A stretch of DNA of 64,000 nucleotides, from positions 2,046,001 through 2,110,000 of the forward strand of contig JAULSR010000001.1 of the NCBI GenBank assembly GCA_030512295.1, written 5' to 3'. The position numbers and the translations under genes were made by a program. The notes beneath the pieces were generated by a model. It was not told the origin of the DNA. It was given only the letters and a program-made list of their open reading frames with translations, and did no database searches. The number at the start of each line of letters is the position of its first letter. Position 1 is the first letter of the stretch. The stretch is from Bombardia bombarda. Its lineage: Eukaryota > Ascomycota > Sordariomycetes > Sordariales > Lasiosphaeriaceae. Shown here piece after piece: positions 47,685 to 59,645 of the stretch.

Positions 47685-48274
47685 TATGAATTGAAGTCAA
47701 GTGCTGTGAGTCGAGGAAAATGCTGTTGGTTTTACGGCAGCATGTATTGACGGAAATGCAAGATAGGTGTCATAACAGCGCAAGCTAATTCATACGTTAG
47801 GGCTTAAATATGTCTTCTTCTCTTACCATGGCCGCTCGTGTCATCTCACTCTTCTGCGAGCCTCACGAAACTGCGCTTGCACTGCCGTCTGATCTCCGCA
47901 ATGCCACAGGGGGCAGTGTGCATAGTTCCCCTCACACGGCCAACCTGCATACATGTATACAATGTAAGTAAGAAGATTATAACCAAGTCGGTCAAGGGTC
48001 TTGGATGCTTCAATTATTATAGTCGCGCTTTCTTCTCCGCAAATCATAAGGAGCAAGGTTGACTGGGTCGTAAGAAGGAGGCGACGATAGATATTGACAG
48101 TTGATTTCTATATATTTACTTATAAGTAGGTAGGTAGGTACCTAAGGTAGCTTTGAAATTGATTACTTTCTATACTAGTGACGACATCGAGTTTGTATGG
48201 GAAACTGAAAAGATAGTGCTACACATGCATACCTCTGCAAAATACGGCGTTTAGTACAGCTGCATGTAAGGTAG

Positions 48275-48319
48275 TTCTCTGAATAATAATTCTCTGAATA
48301 ATAATTCTCTGAATAATAA
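48275..48319. repeat. 15-bp repeat TTCTCTGAATAATAA, three copies
   Basis: Three perfect head-to-tail copies stand in intergenic DNA. Confidence 0.9.
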
Positions 48320-49029
48320 GTGACGACCAGGTGTTTTGACCCTTTTTACAGAATCAACAAAGCTCCTTCTACGTTGGCTTGGGCAGGTGGCGCGCCACTG
48401 GGAAGGTGTCTTGAACGCGCCGGAACGAAAGAAAGATAAGACAAAAATTGCCATCTGGAAGAATGGATCCGGAAAGAAGGACCTATTGCGAGCGATCTAC
48501 CTCAACAAAAAGCGGGATGCATCTTGATGTGGTGGAGGCACCAAATTGTGAAGGAACTGGTCGTTTCTTCCCTCTGACTCTAGAGAAGCAGAAAAACGCA
48601 TGGAAGAGAGATTATCCTTCTGAACGGGTCTAATGAGAACTACAGCAGGGTGAGGTAGGTATGGAATGCGCCAATGACAAGGAGGAAAGGTAGTCTGGTA
48701 ATAAATCTCTTCAGGTCCCTCTGGTCTCTTTGCCTTCAGACCACTTGCCTCAGCATTTTCCACCGATATGATACCCCGTCTTGGAGAGAGATATTTCCCA
48801 GGAGTCTCGGTTTCAGTTTGAAATTCGAGTTACTTAGTAGGAAGGAGTGACAAAATAATTGGAGGCTCACTCGACTGGTCTAGGCCCTGCGTTGCATATA
48901 TTATGCTTCGTCTTTTCCTTATATCTCTGCCGTAAAACAACTGAAAGAAGCATTATGACGGCAACGGCACAACTAAATCCACCACTAGCTGCAGCATACC
49001 TCCTCTAAAAAGATGCCAGAATACAAAGA

Positions 49030-49491
49030 TCACAATCTTCCACATGTGTCGTCGTTATCTCCAGCCGAAAACGAAAAAGCTCGCGCTGCCTCCTTCATGC
49101 GCTCCTCGTCTGTCATCGCTTGAAGCCGCCTCCTGTACTCAGCCGGCATATAGCTAAAAACACCCACACAACATAATATGCCGAGAGGCGGTTTAGCCAC
49201 CAGGAGAGCCTGGAGGTTCATGGCGATGGAAACGCGGACGAACATGCTGAGGTACGCCGGGGCTTCTAGGGCCGGGCCCTCGCCCTTGGTCCCATTCACA
49301 ATGTCCATGGCCACACCGAGCAACCTATTCAGGAGCGTATGTTCCAAGAGTCCAGCCACGACGCAGGCCGGAATGTAGCAGAGCCGACCCAGGATGCAGG
49401 ATGCAGGCTGCAGTGCCGTAGAGCCCGCCACCACCACCACCACCACCCGTGATGGAGGCTGTATTGCTGTGGAACCCCCCGCCGATACCAC
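49030..49491 (-). CDS. Possible exon of a small membrane protein (weak)
   Basis: An open frame of about 150 codons has protein-like character in its second half: two hydrophobic stretches (about 35-60 and 85-115: LCYIPACVVAGLL and LLVAKPPLGILCCVGVFSY) followed by a charged amphipathic tail (PAEYRRRLQAMTDEERMKEA). It lacks an in-frame ATG at its 5' end (the first start-like codon is GTG), and a Val/Ala low-complexity run from a GGT repeat precedes the better part. It could be the last exon of a spliced gene or a decayed gene. I recognise no family. Confidence 0.25.
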   Translation of the reverse strand: MVSAGGSTAIQPPSRVVVVVVAGSTALQPASCILGRLCYIPACVVAGLLEHTLLNRLLGVAMDIVNGTKGEGPALEAPAYLSMFVRVSIAMNLQALLVAKPPLGILCCVGVFSYMPAEYRRRLQAMTDEERMKEAARAFSFSAGDNDDTCGRL

Positions 49492-50302
49492 CCATGATGC
49501 GGTTAAATATTATGAAGGAGCGGATAGTTCAGCACTCAAGCTTTAAGATAGCCTCAGAGGGCAGTAGATTGTCGCTCATAGTAGTAGTTGGTTTGTAGAG
49601 ACTGAGGTTGAGATGTTGTTTGCTCTGAAATTTCCCTTTCTTTTGGTCTCAAAAACAAAAAGAGAAAGGCGTGACGTGTAGCATGTAAAATGTAGGGAAA
49701 GAGAAGGGTGGAATCACCGGATTTTAAAGACGTGACGGGGAGCCAGCAGACCTCGATCCGTAGGAAGTGTGAGCTAGCAGGCTTGACGTCTACATGCTTT
49801 ATCGTGTGGTATATCAGCCAGGAGGAACGGGAGATACGCTAAGAGTATGTCTAGCGATAATACGACATGCACGCTGAGAGGCTCTCATATCGCCAACTGC
49901 CTACATGAGTAGCCAGTAGCCAGCCAGTTGATACCCTCCAAGACAAGACAATGAATCCATGTATACATCAAGCGATATGAGCATCAGCAAAAGCCGCAGC
50001 AGAAACAACAACAGTTACAGTCGTAGTCGGGTCCCTGTTACTAAGCAACCAAGTGCCTTGCCTATATCCGCTGACAGCATACTTGCTATACGAGACGGGA
50101 AAAGACTCGATATCTCAGCTGATCCCACCGAGTTTCGTTCTTCAACGTCCAACCCATTCATTCATCCATGCTTTAACTAACCACCGTAACTGCAGCAATC
50201 CACAAGCATACAACAGCCTCAAGAGTCTTTCGCCACATAATAATAATGACCATGTGTTCATGAGAAGGCCCCTCAAAGTCTAAGCGGACCCAGAATACCT
50301 TC

Positions 50303-51078
50303 TCAGGCACCGCCAGCCGCAGCGCCAGCCGCAGGCGCAGAAGAAGAACCACTTGCTCCTCCTCCCTCCGCATGCTTCCCACCACCACCACCACCACCAC
50401 CACCACCTTCCTTCTCCTTACCCCGTACACCGCGTCGTCTACCACCACGTTTGTCCTGCGTACCCCCACCGCCACCCCCTCCCGTCTTTTCAGCTATAGC
50501 CTTCTCAGCTACAGTCTTCTCAGCTACAGTCGCCGTCGAAGATGCCGCTGCCGCCGCGGCCTTTGACTCTGCACCACCTCCACCTCCACTCCTACCTCCA
50601 CCACCACCACCACCACCACCACCACCTCCCGCCTTCTTCCCTCCACCACCACCACCACCACCAGCCTCCTTCCGCTCAAGCACCTGCACAGACGCCTGCG
50701 CCACCGCAACCGGGCTCGCCGCCATGGCCTTGACCAGCGCCTCGTGGCTCGCAAACTCGACATAGGCGAACCCCTTCTTGCGGTCCATCTCTACCGAGGT
50801 CACGCTGCCAAACGCCTGCAAGGCTTCCCTGATGGCCAGCTCCGTGACGCCCTGGGACTGGTTCGCATGCTTGATGAAGGCGCGCGTGGCGCCACCTGAA
50901 CCGGCAGCAGCAGAGGATGATGAGGCATTGTTGCCCTTCTTGGAGGAGGAAGAGGCTTGTTGCTTCGGGGCTGCTGCCGATGGTGTCTTTGATGATGATG
51001 GGGCGGCGGGCGGTGCTGCTGCGGCTGCGGCTGCGGGCGGGGGTTGTTTGCTGTTGACCGGGCTGCTGGTGTTGAGGG

Positions 51079-51145
<67 letters not shown>

Positions 51146-52602
51146 GACGAGGATGAAGCAGACGTTGCACGTGTGGATGTGTTGTCTTTCTTCTTCAGCA
51201 GGATAATCGGGGGTTTAGTTGACGCCGTCGTCTGTGACGGAGGGTCGTGGGACTTGTCGCCTCCTCCTCTGCCCCCGTCTCCTTTTGCCTTGGCGGTATC
51301 ATCGCCGGCGCCACGCTTTCTGTTGCGTATCCTTCCCGACGAAGCCGGTTGCTGCTGCGCCTTGGTTGGGATGGGAGAAGGAGCGGGCGATTCGACGGGC
51401 TTCGGTGGAGAGGGAGGGGCGGGGGGTTCTCGGGTTGGCAAAGCAGCCTCCTTTATGGTTTCTTTGGCAGGGGGCGTGGGCTTTGAGTCTGACTCTGCCT
51501 TGGCTGCTTCCTGGCGTGCCTTTCGGTGTGCGTTGCCCGGACTAAGGCCTAAATCACGTTGTAGAATACGGGCTGCGGCCGCGATGCCGGCTCGTCTGCT
51601 CTTGGGAAGTGCCGCCGCCTCTTGGGCAGACGACGACGACGACAGAGCGGCGCTCGCCTGTACCTGGCTCGCCACGGCCTTGGCAGTCTCGGCAGCCGCG
51701 TCTGTCGCGGCCTTCTTGGTCAGGATCTTGACCGACTCCCTTGGCTTCTCCGACGCCCTCTCGGACTTTGTCTCCCTGGTCCTCTTTCTGGAGGAGTCTT
51801 CCGAAGCCCCGCCGGCCGTGGCAGCCTTGCCCTTTCCTCCCTGAGAATCCTGCCTCGAGTGCTTTGCGCTCTTAGCAGCAGCAGCCTCCTTAGCCTTAGT
51901 CGCCTTCTTCTCCCTGAGATAGTCAATCAGCGGGGTTGTAGTCATTTTGTCGCCCTTGCCGAGGGCGGCTTCCTCGGCGCCGTGGTCGCCGTCTCCATCC
52001 TTATGCCCGTCGGGGTTGGCTAGACTCTCGAGGAAGGCCATAAACTCGGGGTCCTGGTCGATTGTGCCCTGACGGCCATCGGTGCGCTTCCTGTCGCTCG
52101 GCACCTTTTTGTAGATGGAGAACTCAACCGAAGGCGGGAAGACAAGGGCAGGATCGCTGAATGATTCCTTGGCATCCTCCCAGACGGCAGTCTGCACCGT
52201 CTGGGAGAGGGCCATGAGCTCGTCTCGTTTTGTCACATGGAGATGGGCGCGCGATGGGCGCGATGGTCTTGACGGGCTATATGCGCGTTAGTATATGCGA
52301 TCTGTGGCACGGAGGTTGGTTTGAGAAGGGAAGAGCAAAGGGAGCGGGGTGACGGACTGATGCGAGACCTTGCCGGGCTGGTAGGAGATCCAGTCGACCT
52401 TGCCATGGCCAACTCTCCATGCGTCGCCGAGAATGGTGGTGAATTCCTCCTCGGTCATGGCAGGGGGGAGTCTGCGAATGACGACCTTTTCGCCGTGCTG
52501 GGCGGCTTTCATTCTGGGGGCTTTGGGGGCTTCGCTGGACGCCTGGCTGACGGCGACGCCGTTTGCCTTGCGCGACAGAACCTGGGGAGCAGCCATGGGC
52601 AT
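50303..52602 (-). CDS. UPF3: UPF3, nonsense-mediated mRNA decay factor
   Basis: Exon 1 (52602-52358) and the start of exon 2 (from 52276) carry the conserved Smg4/UPF3 domain: EKVVIRRLPPAMTEEEF, DWISYQPGKVSH, then PSRPSRAHLHVTKRDEL, TVQTAVWEDAKESFSDPALV, VEFSIYKKVPSDRKR and a DPEFMAFLESLANP end. UPF3 bridges exon-junction or ribosomal complexes to UPF2 and UPF1. After about residue 180 the chain becomes basic and disordered, with a run of about 22 Gln encoded by a CAA repeat (51078-51145). The C-terminal part (RAFIKHANQSQG, VTSVEMDRKKGFAYVEF, an RRM-like half, then Gly-rich tracts) lies in another frame that ends at 50303. A third intron or a frameshift near 51000-51190 must join them, and I could not fix the junction. 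Start 52602 or 52596 (MAAPQ) is equally possible. Confidence 0.85.
51078..51145. repeat. CAA (Gln) trinucleotide repeat in UPF3
   Basis: About 22 uninterrupted CAA codons on the minus strand (GTT on the plus strand). The downstream coding frame changes shortly after it. Confidence 0.9.
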
Positions 52603-53559
52603 GGGCAGCTTATGACGAAGTTATGTGTTTTGTGTGTCGTGTTTGAAGATGTAGAGGCTGTAATAGATGTCGGGGTCGAATGTTGAAAAGGTCACCGCTT
52701 CATAATTCTTTCTGTCACTCCGTGAAGCTTCGAGAATAAGCAAGTTGCCGTCATGCGCCCGCGCTAGATCATGGGTACCTTGTGAAATGCGAATGCGGGA
52801 CAGGTGGGCACTGAGCACTACGTATGGGATTCACGGGGAGTTGTATGAAACAAATGCATCCAGTAGTGGGGCATATGTCAACTGGAAACCTTATCCAGCT
52901 AATGGTCCAGCTAAAGGAGAGAGTGCACTGCGGGTATCCGGTGACGGATTGGAAGCGGTTCGCGATGCATCGATGCATCGATGCATTGGATGCAATGACG
53001 GCGGGCACTGTATGTTTTACCGGGGCCAGGCCCTTGACCCTGTGGCTGTTACCTTAGCTAAGGTAGCTGGCTGGTAAGGGGCTGATAGCGATTGGAGTGC
53101 TGAATGCTGATTAGTTACGTTACCAGGCTCCGGCAGGCACCAGGCGCCTAAACTCCGGATCTGGAGATCCAATGCCTGACCTTTGGCGGGTGGAGGGTCG
53201 GCGTGGCGAACGTCAAGCCGTGCCGCCGTCCAACCCGCGCCAGCTTCATCAGGTACGCGACCCAACGACGACGACGACGATTGTCAATACACCGATACGG
53301 AACTTCGGGCTTCCCGACTCGCAACGGACTTTCATTACGGCTGCGCATCATTTTTCTGAATTGTGAAAAACAGTAACTAATAATTACAAAGTCGAGGACA
53401 ATTTCTACCCAATTCCCGATTTCCGGGGCCCCTCCTCCCGGTCCACCGCCGCAGTCGCATCCCTCGTCTCCCCCGCACTTCGAAATTGTCGCAGTCGTAA
53501 TCAGATATCATTACTCCCACACATACGCCTGATTATCACATACCGCCGTACCGACAAAC
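52603..53559. other. Divergent promoter region of UPF3 and the phosphatase
   Basis: The start codons of UPF3 and the PP6-type gene face away from each other across 957 bp. It contains a CGATGCATCGATGCATCGATGCAT run (three overlapping ATCGATGC units, about 52964-52988) and a GACGACGAC run near 53266. No gene is seen. Confidence 0.6.
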
Positions 53560-54021
53560 ATGTCCAACGTTCCCAAGCCGGGCCCGGCGAGGCTCCGCCC
53601 TGGCGCCGGGCTCGACGAATGGCTCGAGGAGGCCAAACAGTGCCATTACCTCCCAGAGCCCGTCATGAAGCAGCTGTGCGAGATTGTGAAGGAGGTCTTG
53701 ATGGAAGGTATGACAAGGGCTTGTCAGAATAAGATAGCTTGCCAGTAAGACTGAGGACTGACTAAGGGGTTCGCTTCAATCTAGAATCTAATATTCAGCC
53801 CGTCGTCACCCCCGTCACCATCTGCGGCGACATCCACGGCCAGTTCTACGACCTGCTAGAGCTATTCCGCGTCGCCGGCGGCATGCCCGGCGAGACAAAC
53901 GTCGAGGCCCCCAAGACGGCCACAACCGTCATCACATCCAAGGACTTTGAGCCGCCAACAGAGATCACAGACCCCAAGCTGAAGAAGAAGATAAGGAGTT
54001 CCGGGTTACCATCCACCACCG

Positions 54022-54056
<35 letters not shown>

Positions 54057-54945
54057 CCAGCCAGCGCCGACGACGCCCCCTCGCAAGGAGAAGGAGCAGT
54101 ACATCGCCCCGACTCCGCCATCGGCGTCAGCGGGCCTACCCAGTCAGGCGACAACCGCTTCGTCTTCCTCGGCGACTTTGTCGACCGCGGCTACTTCAGC
54201 CTCGAGACATTCACACTGCTCATGTGCCTGAAAGCAAAGTACCCCGACCGGATCGTGCTCGTGCGCGGCAACCACGAGTCGCGCCAAATCACCCAGGTCT
54301 ACGGCTTCTACGAGGAATGCCAGCAGAAATACGGCAACGCCTCCGTCTGGAAGGCGTGCTGCCAGGTCTTTGACTTCCTCGTGCTGGCCGCCATCGTCGA
54401 CGGCACCGTCCTCTGCGTCCACGGGGGGCTCAGCCCCGAGATCCGCACCATCGACCAGATCCGCGTCGTCGCCCGCGCGCAGGAGATCCCCCACGAGGGC
54501 GCCTTCTGCGATCTCGTCTGGAGCGACCCCGAGGACATCGACACGTGGGCCGTCAGTCCGAGAGGCGCCGGGTGGCTCTTTGGCGATAAGGTCGCCACAG
54601 AGTTCAACTACGTCAACGGCCTCAACACGATTGCCCGCGCCCATCAGCTCGTCAATGAAGGCTACAAGGTATGTTTTATTTATCCCCCTCTCCCTCTCCC
54701 TCCCCCTCCCCCTTGCTTCTCTTCCGCCCAGGTAGCTAACCCCCAAATCACAGTACCACTTCCCAGAGAAGTCCGTAGTGACAGTCTGGTCCGCCCCCAA
54801 CTACTGCTACAGGTGTGGCAACGTCGCCTCCATCATGACGGTCGACCAGAACCTCGACACAAAGTTCAGCATCTTCTCTGCCGTCCCAGACGACCAGCGA
54901 CACGTACCTGCCGGTCGTCGCGGCCCGTCGGATTACTTCCTATAG
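53560..54945 (+). CDS. PP6-type Ser/Thr phosphatase catalytic subunit (Sit4/Ppe1-like) with an acidic insert
   Basis: Three exons (53560-53707, 53785-54668, 54754-54945) total 1224 nt, giving 407 residues, about 100 longer than a standard catalytic subunit. The PPP-family metal and catalytic motifs are complete: GDIHGQ (64-69), GDFVDRG (179-185), GNHESR (211-216) and HGGLSPEI, plus the PP2A-group C-terminus DYFL. The stretches MEESNIQP, DPEDIDTWAVSPRGAGWLFG and NYCYRCGN match PP6/Sit4 better than PP2A or PP4. Between GDIHGQ and GDFVDRG, replacing a short loop, is an insert of about 85 residues (about 84-170) with an 11-Asp run; the usual PDTNYLFMGD junction now reads SGDNRFVFLGD. The product should be an active phosphatase acting in cell-cycle and TOR-related signalling with SAPS-type regulators (family knowledge). 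It is divergent from UPF3. Confidence 0.93.
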
Positions 54946-56492
54946 GGCAGCAGCAGCCGCGGCAGCCGCAGCAGCTTCAAATGGCATCAACCACCACCAC
55001 CAGAAGAACAACAACCTCGTGTATTACATGTTACCAACCCCTGAAAGAATTACACAATCCCACAGCAGAGAACTGTTTTGTTTGGGTTTGGTGTCGTTGT
55101 GTATAATAGGATAGGTCGAACGGGCACAGGTCAAGAGGACCGTCTATGCTACTACCTCCCTACTTCTCGTTTTGGTTATCCCGTCATACTTTGTCGTGTA
55201 ACGATGGCATGCATCACCGCTACCACCTCTCGTCACATCATCAGGTTAGGTATTCTCTTGTTTTCCCCTGTTCGTCCTTTGTTTTCTCTTTCTCATTTGC
55301 TTTTTTTTCCACGGAGCGGCGTTACAGGCTTGTCATGTTATTTCCCCCCATGTCTGTTTCCTTTTTCATGTTTACTTCATTTTGCATTTGGACCCTGAAA
55401 GACGACAACGACAACGACAACGAAACGAAAAAAACAAAAACTACACAAACCAGCGGTCTCCGTCTGTCTTCTCTCAGAAGCCTTCTCTTGTATAATAAAT
55501 ATATGGGTCATGATATGATCGGCTCTGATACCCCCATGGGAGGTTGCAGTTACTTACCGCTCCTCTCATCATGAATGGTTCGAATTATTACTAGGACTAC
55601 TTGTCCCTGTCCTGTGATTCTATGAATCTGTCTAGTGGGTGGGTCATTTGTGCATCCAGCGAAGAACAAACAAGAGCACACAGCACATACACATATCGCC
55701 GCCCGACAGGCTTTTCAAGAAGCTAAGCACTTTTGGCCATTCTACATGGCAGCCTCGCAGCCATCCCCATGCCAAAAACATCTATTGATATTCCTCTCCA
55801 TATGTCTGTCTGTAGATAGTGGTAGCTGGCTGGCTAGCTGGCGTATGTACGCACCACTTAAGTCTAAAAAAAAAAAACGCTATAATGCAAGCTTCTCTCC
55901 CTTTTTCTGCCTGTTGAAATAAAAAAGAAAACCATCCCTTGTTCCCGTGGTATCAAAAAAATAAGCAACCGCCCTTGGTTCTTTTTCCGTCCCACCCACC
56001 AAAAGCGCCTTGCCAGGATCGTGCTGCTGCTGCTGCTGCTGCTGTTCGGAAAAAGAAATCATCATAAGCCTCATTGCCATATGGGAAGAAGAGGTATGTA
56101 TGCTCGCTTGTAAAAAGAAAATAAAAGAAGAAAAAGAAAAGAATGCTTATATAAACGCCAGTTTCCCGAATGATTCCCCCCCTTCTCTTTATGCTTCTGT
56201 TCTTTTCTGTTCTAGCCTGACCCTAAACCCCCGTCCATTCCATTAAGTATGAACCAGATGGTCTCTGGTACCATAACCGTGATAGAACTGCTCAAGAATT
56301 GGTTGATCGATCACTTCACGCCGTCTTTTATATGCGTTTAGGTGTTATATCACTCGGCCCCCGTTATTCCTAAGGTGTGGTTTGATCTAGCCACTATGGC
56401 TACAGGGGGACGTTCTACTCTTCCGAAAATCTGTCAATCATAATAATCGCGCTGATGAGTTTGCGTCGTAGTGATCTTCACCAAGCAAATGC
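54946..56492. other. Convergent 3' flanks, no gene seen
   Basis: Two genes end towards each other. The first few hundred bases are probably phosphatase 3' UTR (T/C-rich with CAGCAGCAGC just after the stop). A CTG/GCT run lies at 56024-56045. Confidence 0.55.
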
Positions 56493-59400
56493 CTAATTTG
56501 CCGAGGTTTCTGATAACGCGATTGGAATACAGTTGTCATGAGCTGGAGTCTCTGCAATAGCAGCTTGTAATGACTCAAATAGTTTCGTATCCTGCACCTG
56601 GTCGGGCGTAGAGTGGTGGTTGGGAGGTATGGGGGGAAGTCCATAGTTATGGTTGTGATTCATAACATTTGACGAAGCTGCCGAGTGAGCCGGTTGATGA
56701 GATTGCGGTTGAGGCTGATGTGACGGTGCTGGCAGCAGTGGCTGGTGGTTCTGAGAGTGTGACTGTGGCTGGTTGGACTGATGGTGGTGTTGGTGTTGGT
56801 GTTGGTGCTGGTGTTGTTGTTTTTGTTGTTGTTGCTGTTGCTGCTGATGATGAAAAGATGGCTGAGGCTTATGCGTAGATTGCATTGACGGAGCCGGAGC
56901 CGGTTGTATATGAGGCAACGTGCTCACTTGAGGTAACCCATGGTGTTCTGGGGGCTCGCTCTTTACGAGCGGCGAGATAGGCACTGGAGGGTGAGAAGAT
57001 ATGTTGTTTGATGACATATGATGGCCTGTTGCTGTACCGTTCGCACTCGGTCCTCCAGCCCCCTGGGCGATAGGGGTTGCCCGCGCCGAAGATGACGCCA
57101 CGAGAGGGCTGCTTCTTGCGGGACGGTGATTGTTCTGAAGGCCACCAGCCAATGTCATGATGCCCTGTATCCTGGCCTGCTCCTCTTCTGAGTTCAGGCG
57201 TGCCTTCTCTTCAGCCTCCTTCCGAGCCGCCTGACTGGGGGCGCGGGTCTTGAGCTCCCCGGTGACGCTCTGCAGATAGTAAGGCATTTCTGAGTTCGTC
57301 TTGAGGAAGAAGAGTTTAAGGTTTCGGGCCTTGTCTTTGAGTTGAACTTGGGTCCGATCTTTAAGAATGTCGGAAATGGACCCATTGACCCCAAAGAGCG
57401 AAAGGATTTGGCTCCAATGCGGCCCCTTGACCGTGTCAAGGCCAGCCATGAGAGCCTTCTCTTCTTCGGGAGTCCATGGCCTCCGAGTGGAATGGAGGCC
57501 TTCTCTGCGTGCGGTATTTGAAGACTTGGCGACGGCAGCTTGACGCGCCCTTTCGTAGAGGACGGACGTTGGTGAGGATTGATTAGGCGGTAATGATTCT
57601 CCTGATGCTCCTACGGCAGGCGCAGGTTCTGGCGTTTGCGTGTATGAGTGATATGGCGATGTGTGTAACTGGTTTAGCTGGGTGATGTATTGGGGATGTA
57701 ATGATGCTTGGCTTGTTAGTCTCTGAATCACAGTTTTTGAGGTACGTATCTTACCATGGTTAGTCTCGTGGCCGTTAGCTGTATATGAGGACCCTGAGAG
57801 GTCAGGAAGGCCGTTAGGGGTTGCGTCGTGGTTGTCATTCAACTTTTCCGCAATCAAATCCGCGAGGTCCTTGGCACTAAATAGGTCTGTAGCCTCGATT
57901 GAAGCAGACTGATCTAACAACTCGTCTTTTGTTTCCGTATTGTGGTTATGCTCCTGATCACTGCCGAGTCTTTGCTCAATCAATTTGCGAAGGTCCAGGC
58001 CATCTACGAGGAAGGCCGACGGGTCTGTCATAAACTCTCCTTCATGGATGTCCTTGGATGAGTCACCGTTCTGGACGATTTCGGCCGTTGCAGACTGAAG
58101 AAGAGCGGCCAAATCGACATGTTCCTCCTCCTCGGGGATATCGACCTGCATGGGCTCTGGCCCAATTGTTTCCTCGCTTAAAGGTATATTGACCCCATAC
58201 TTCTCGGCATATTCCACAACGATGCCCAGGTGGCTTTGCAAGAATATGCACAAGCTTTCGGCGAAGTTGTCGGCAGGAAATTGACTCGCAAGAGATTGTT
58301 CTTAACAGGTTGGTTAGTTTGCAGTTTGACTGAATCAAGATATGATCAACCTACTTTGGGGGTCTTCATCACTGGTCAATTTGGCCAAGAGTTCTTTCCT
58401 CTCCCGGATCTGATTGACAAGTCGCTCCTCGTCATCATTCAACGCCATGTCACCACTGCGTTGCCTGAGAGACTCGCCGAAGTCGGCAGGAAAGATCCTC
58501 TCCAAAAGTTCCGAGACGCCCTGCTGGGCTTCTCCATGCTCACCCAAGGACTCGATGAAAACTTGTGTTTTGAGACTGACAAGCACGTCGGTCAGGGGTT
58601 CCTTATATTCCCCGTCTTCCTGGACAAAGATGGAGAAGAAAGACTCGTGGGCGTCTTGGAGGGCCACGTCGTTGGCGCCAAGCAGGCTTACAGCAGTTGC
58701 AGCTAGGTTCGACATGCGGATCGTCTCGCGGTCTTCGGAGTCGCTGATGTCTAGCTCGTCGGGAAAAAGTAGAGGGGAGTCGGAGAAGGCCTTCCTGGCC
58801 GGGACAAACATGTCCCTTAGAATATCGTAGGCCCTCCGAAACTCGGAGTCGGAGTCGGCCAAAAGTGTCTGTGTTTCGCTGCGGGATTGTTGCGAAAGTC
58901 TGAGCAAGATCTGGACGGCGACATTGCCAAGAACAGGAAGGCTCATGGAGCGCATCACGTAGGTCGAGTTACTAGAGGCTCTCATGATCTTGTGTTCCGC
59001 TTTTTCCTGCCCAGGCGTAGCCGTTGCCGATGTTGCTTCTACGACCTCCGGTTCGTTATCGACGGGCATCTCGATGCCCACATGGCTAAACTGCTCGTCG
59101 AAGGAGCCCAACGCGCTCTGCAACATGGCCTCCATGACCCCTGCATCCCAGCTGGGTGCATCATGTTGTGCCGCTGGCGTTGGCGCCGCCATCTGTCCTG
59201 TTTGTCCCGTTTGTCCTGTTTGTCCTGTTTGCCCTGTCTCTTCTGCCTGGTCCATCTTCTGCCGCTTCGCGCTGCTCTGGTCCAGCAGGTCTGGGCTTTG
59301 GGCCCGTTTCGGGGAAGGGGCCTGGGGAGGGACAGAAGCGAATTGAGGAGGCTGTGAGGCTGGAGCAGCGGGAGAAGACTGCGAGATATGGTGATGTGGT

Positions 59401-59645
59401 ACAGATTGTATATCCTGGGGGGCTCGCGCTGGCGAAGGAGGGGGTTGTTGAGGCTGCTGAGGCTGAGGTTGAGCAGCCATGTAGTGATCTTGAGCAACCT
59501 CGGGGCGGGGAGGAAGCTGGTGGTGAGGGGCATGGTGAGGATGAGGTTCGACCTGTGTCGGGGCGGGTGCAGGCTGGTGTACCTCGTGGGTGACAACGCC
59601 CAGGGCGGCGAGCAAGTCTGCTTCTACAGATGATGGGTCGGCCAT
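56493..59645 (-). CDS. Telobox Myb protein, Tbf1-like (TRF-type telomere-repeat binding factor)
   Basis: Two exons (59645-58355 and 58300-56493), with a 54-nt intron (GTAGGT...TTAAG), total 3099 nt, giving 1032 residues. The N-terminal 130 residues are Pro/Gln/His-rich, and a GQT repeat of four units follows (about 136-150). A helical TRF-homology-like dimerisation domain spans about 175-510. A single Myb/telobox domain at about 700-770 (RRPWTPEEEKALMAGLD, GPHWSQILSLFG, VQLKDKARNLKLFF) carries the VxLKDKxRN signature of telomere-repeat binders. The C-terminus is disordered with a His/Gln tract (about 920-955). In fungi such proteins bind TTAGGG-like repeats at telomeres and at promoters of ribosomal and snoRNA genes. 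A GTAAG at about 57755 inside exon 2 is a possible but unneeded donor. Confidence 0.88.

Larger units (their letters stand above)
47685..50302. other. Right border of the cluster, mostly intergenic
   Basis: This separates the P450 relic from UPF3. It contains the 15-bp repeat at 48275-48319, GGTAGG short repeats near 48127, and one weak open frame (49030-49491, separate entry). No other gene is recognised. Confidence 0.5.

Noticed and set aside
57722..57760. A further intron in the Tbf1-like gene (GTAAG near 57755)
   Set aside because: The nearest acceptor would make an intron of about 33 nt, too short, and the frame is open without it.
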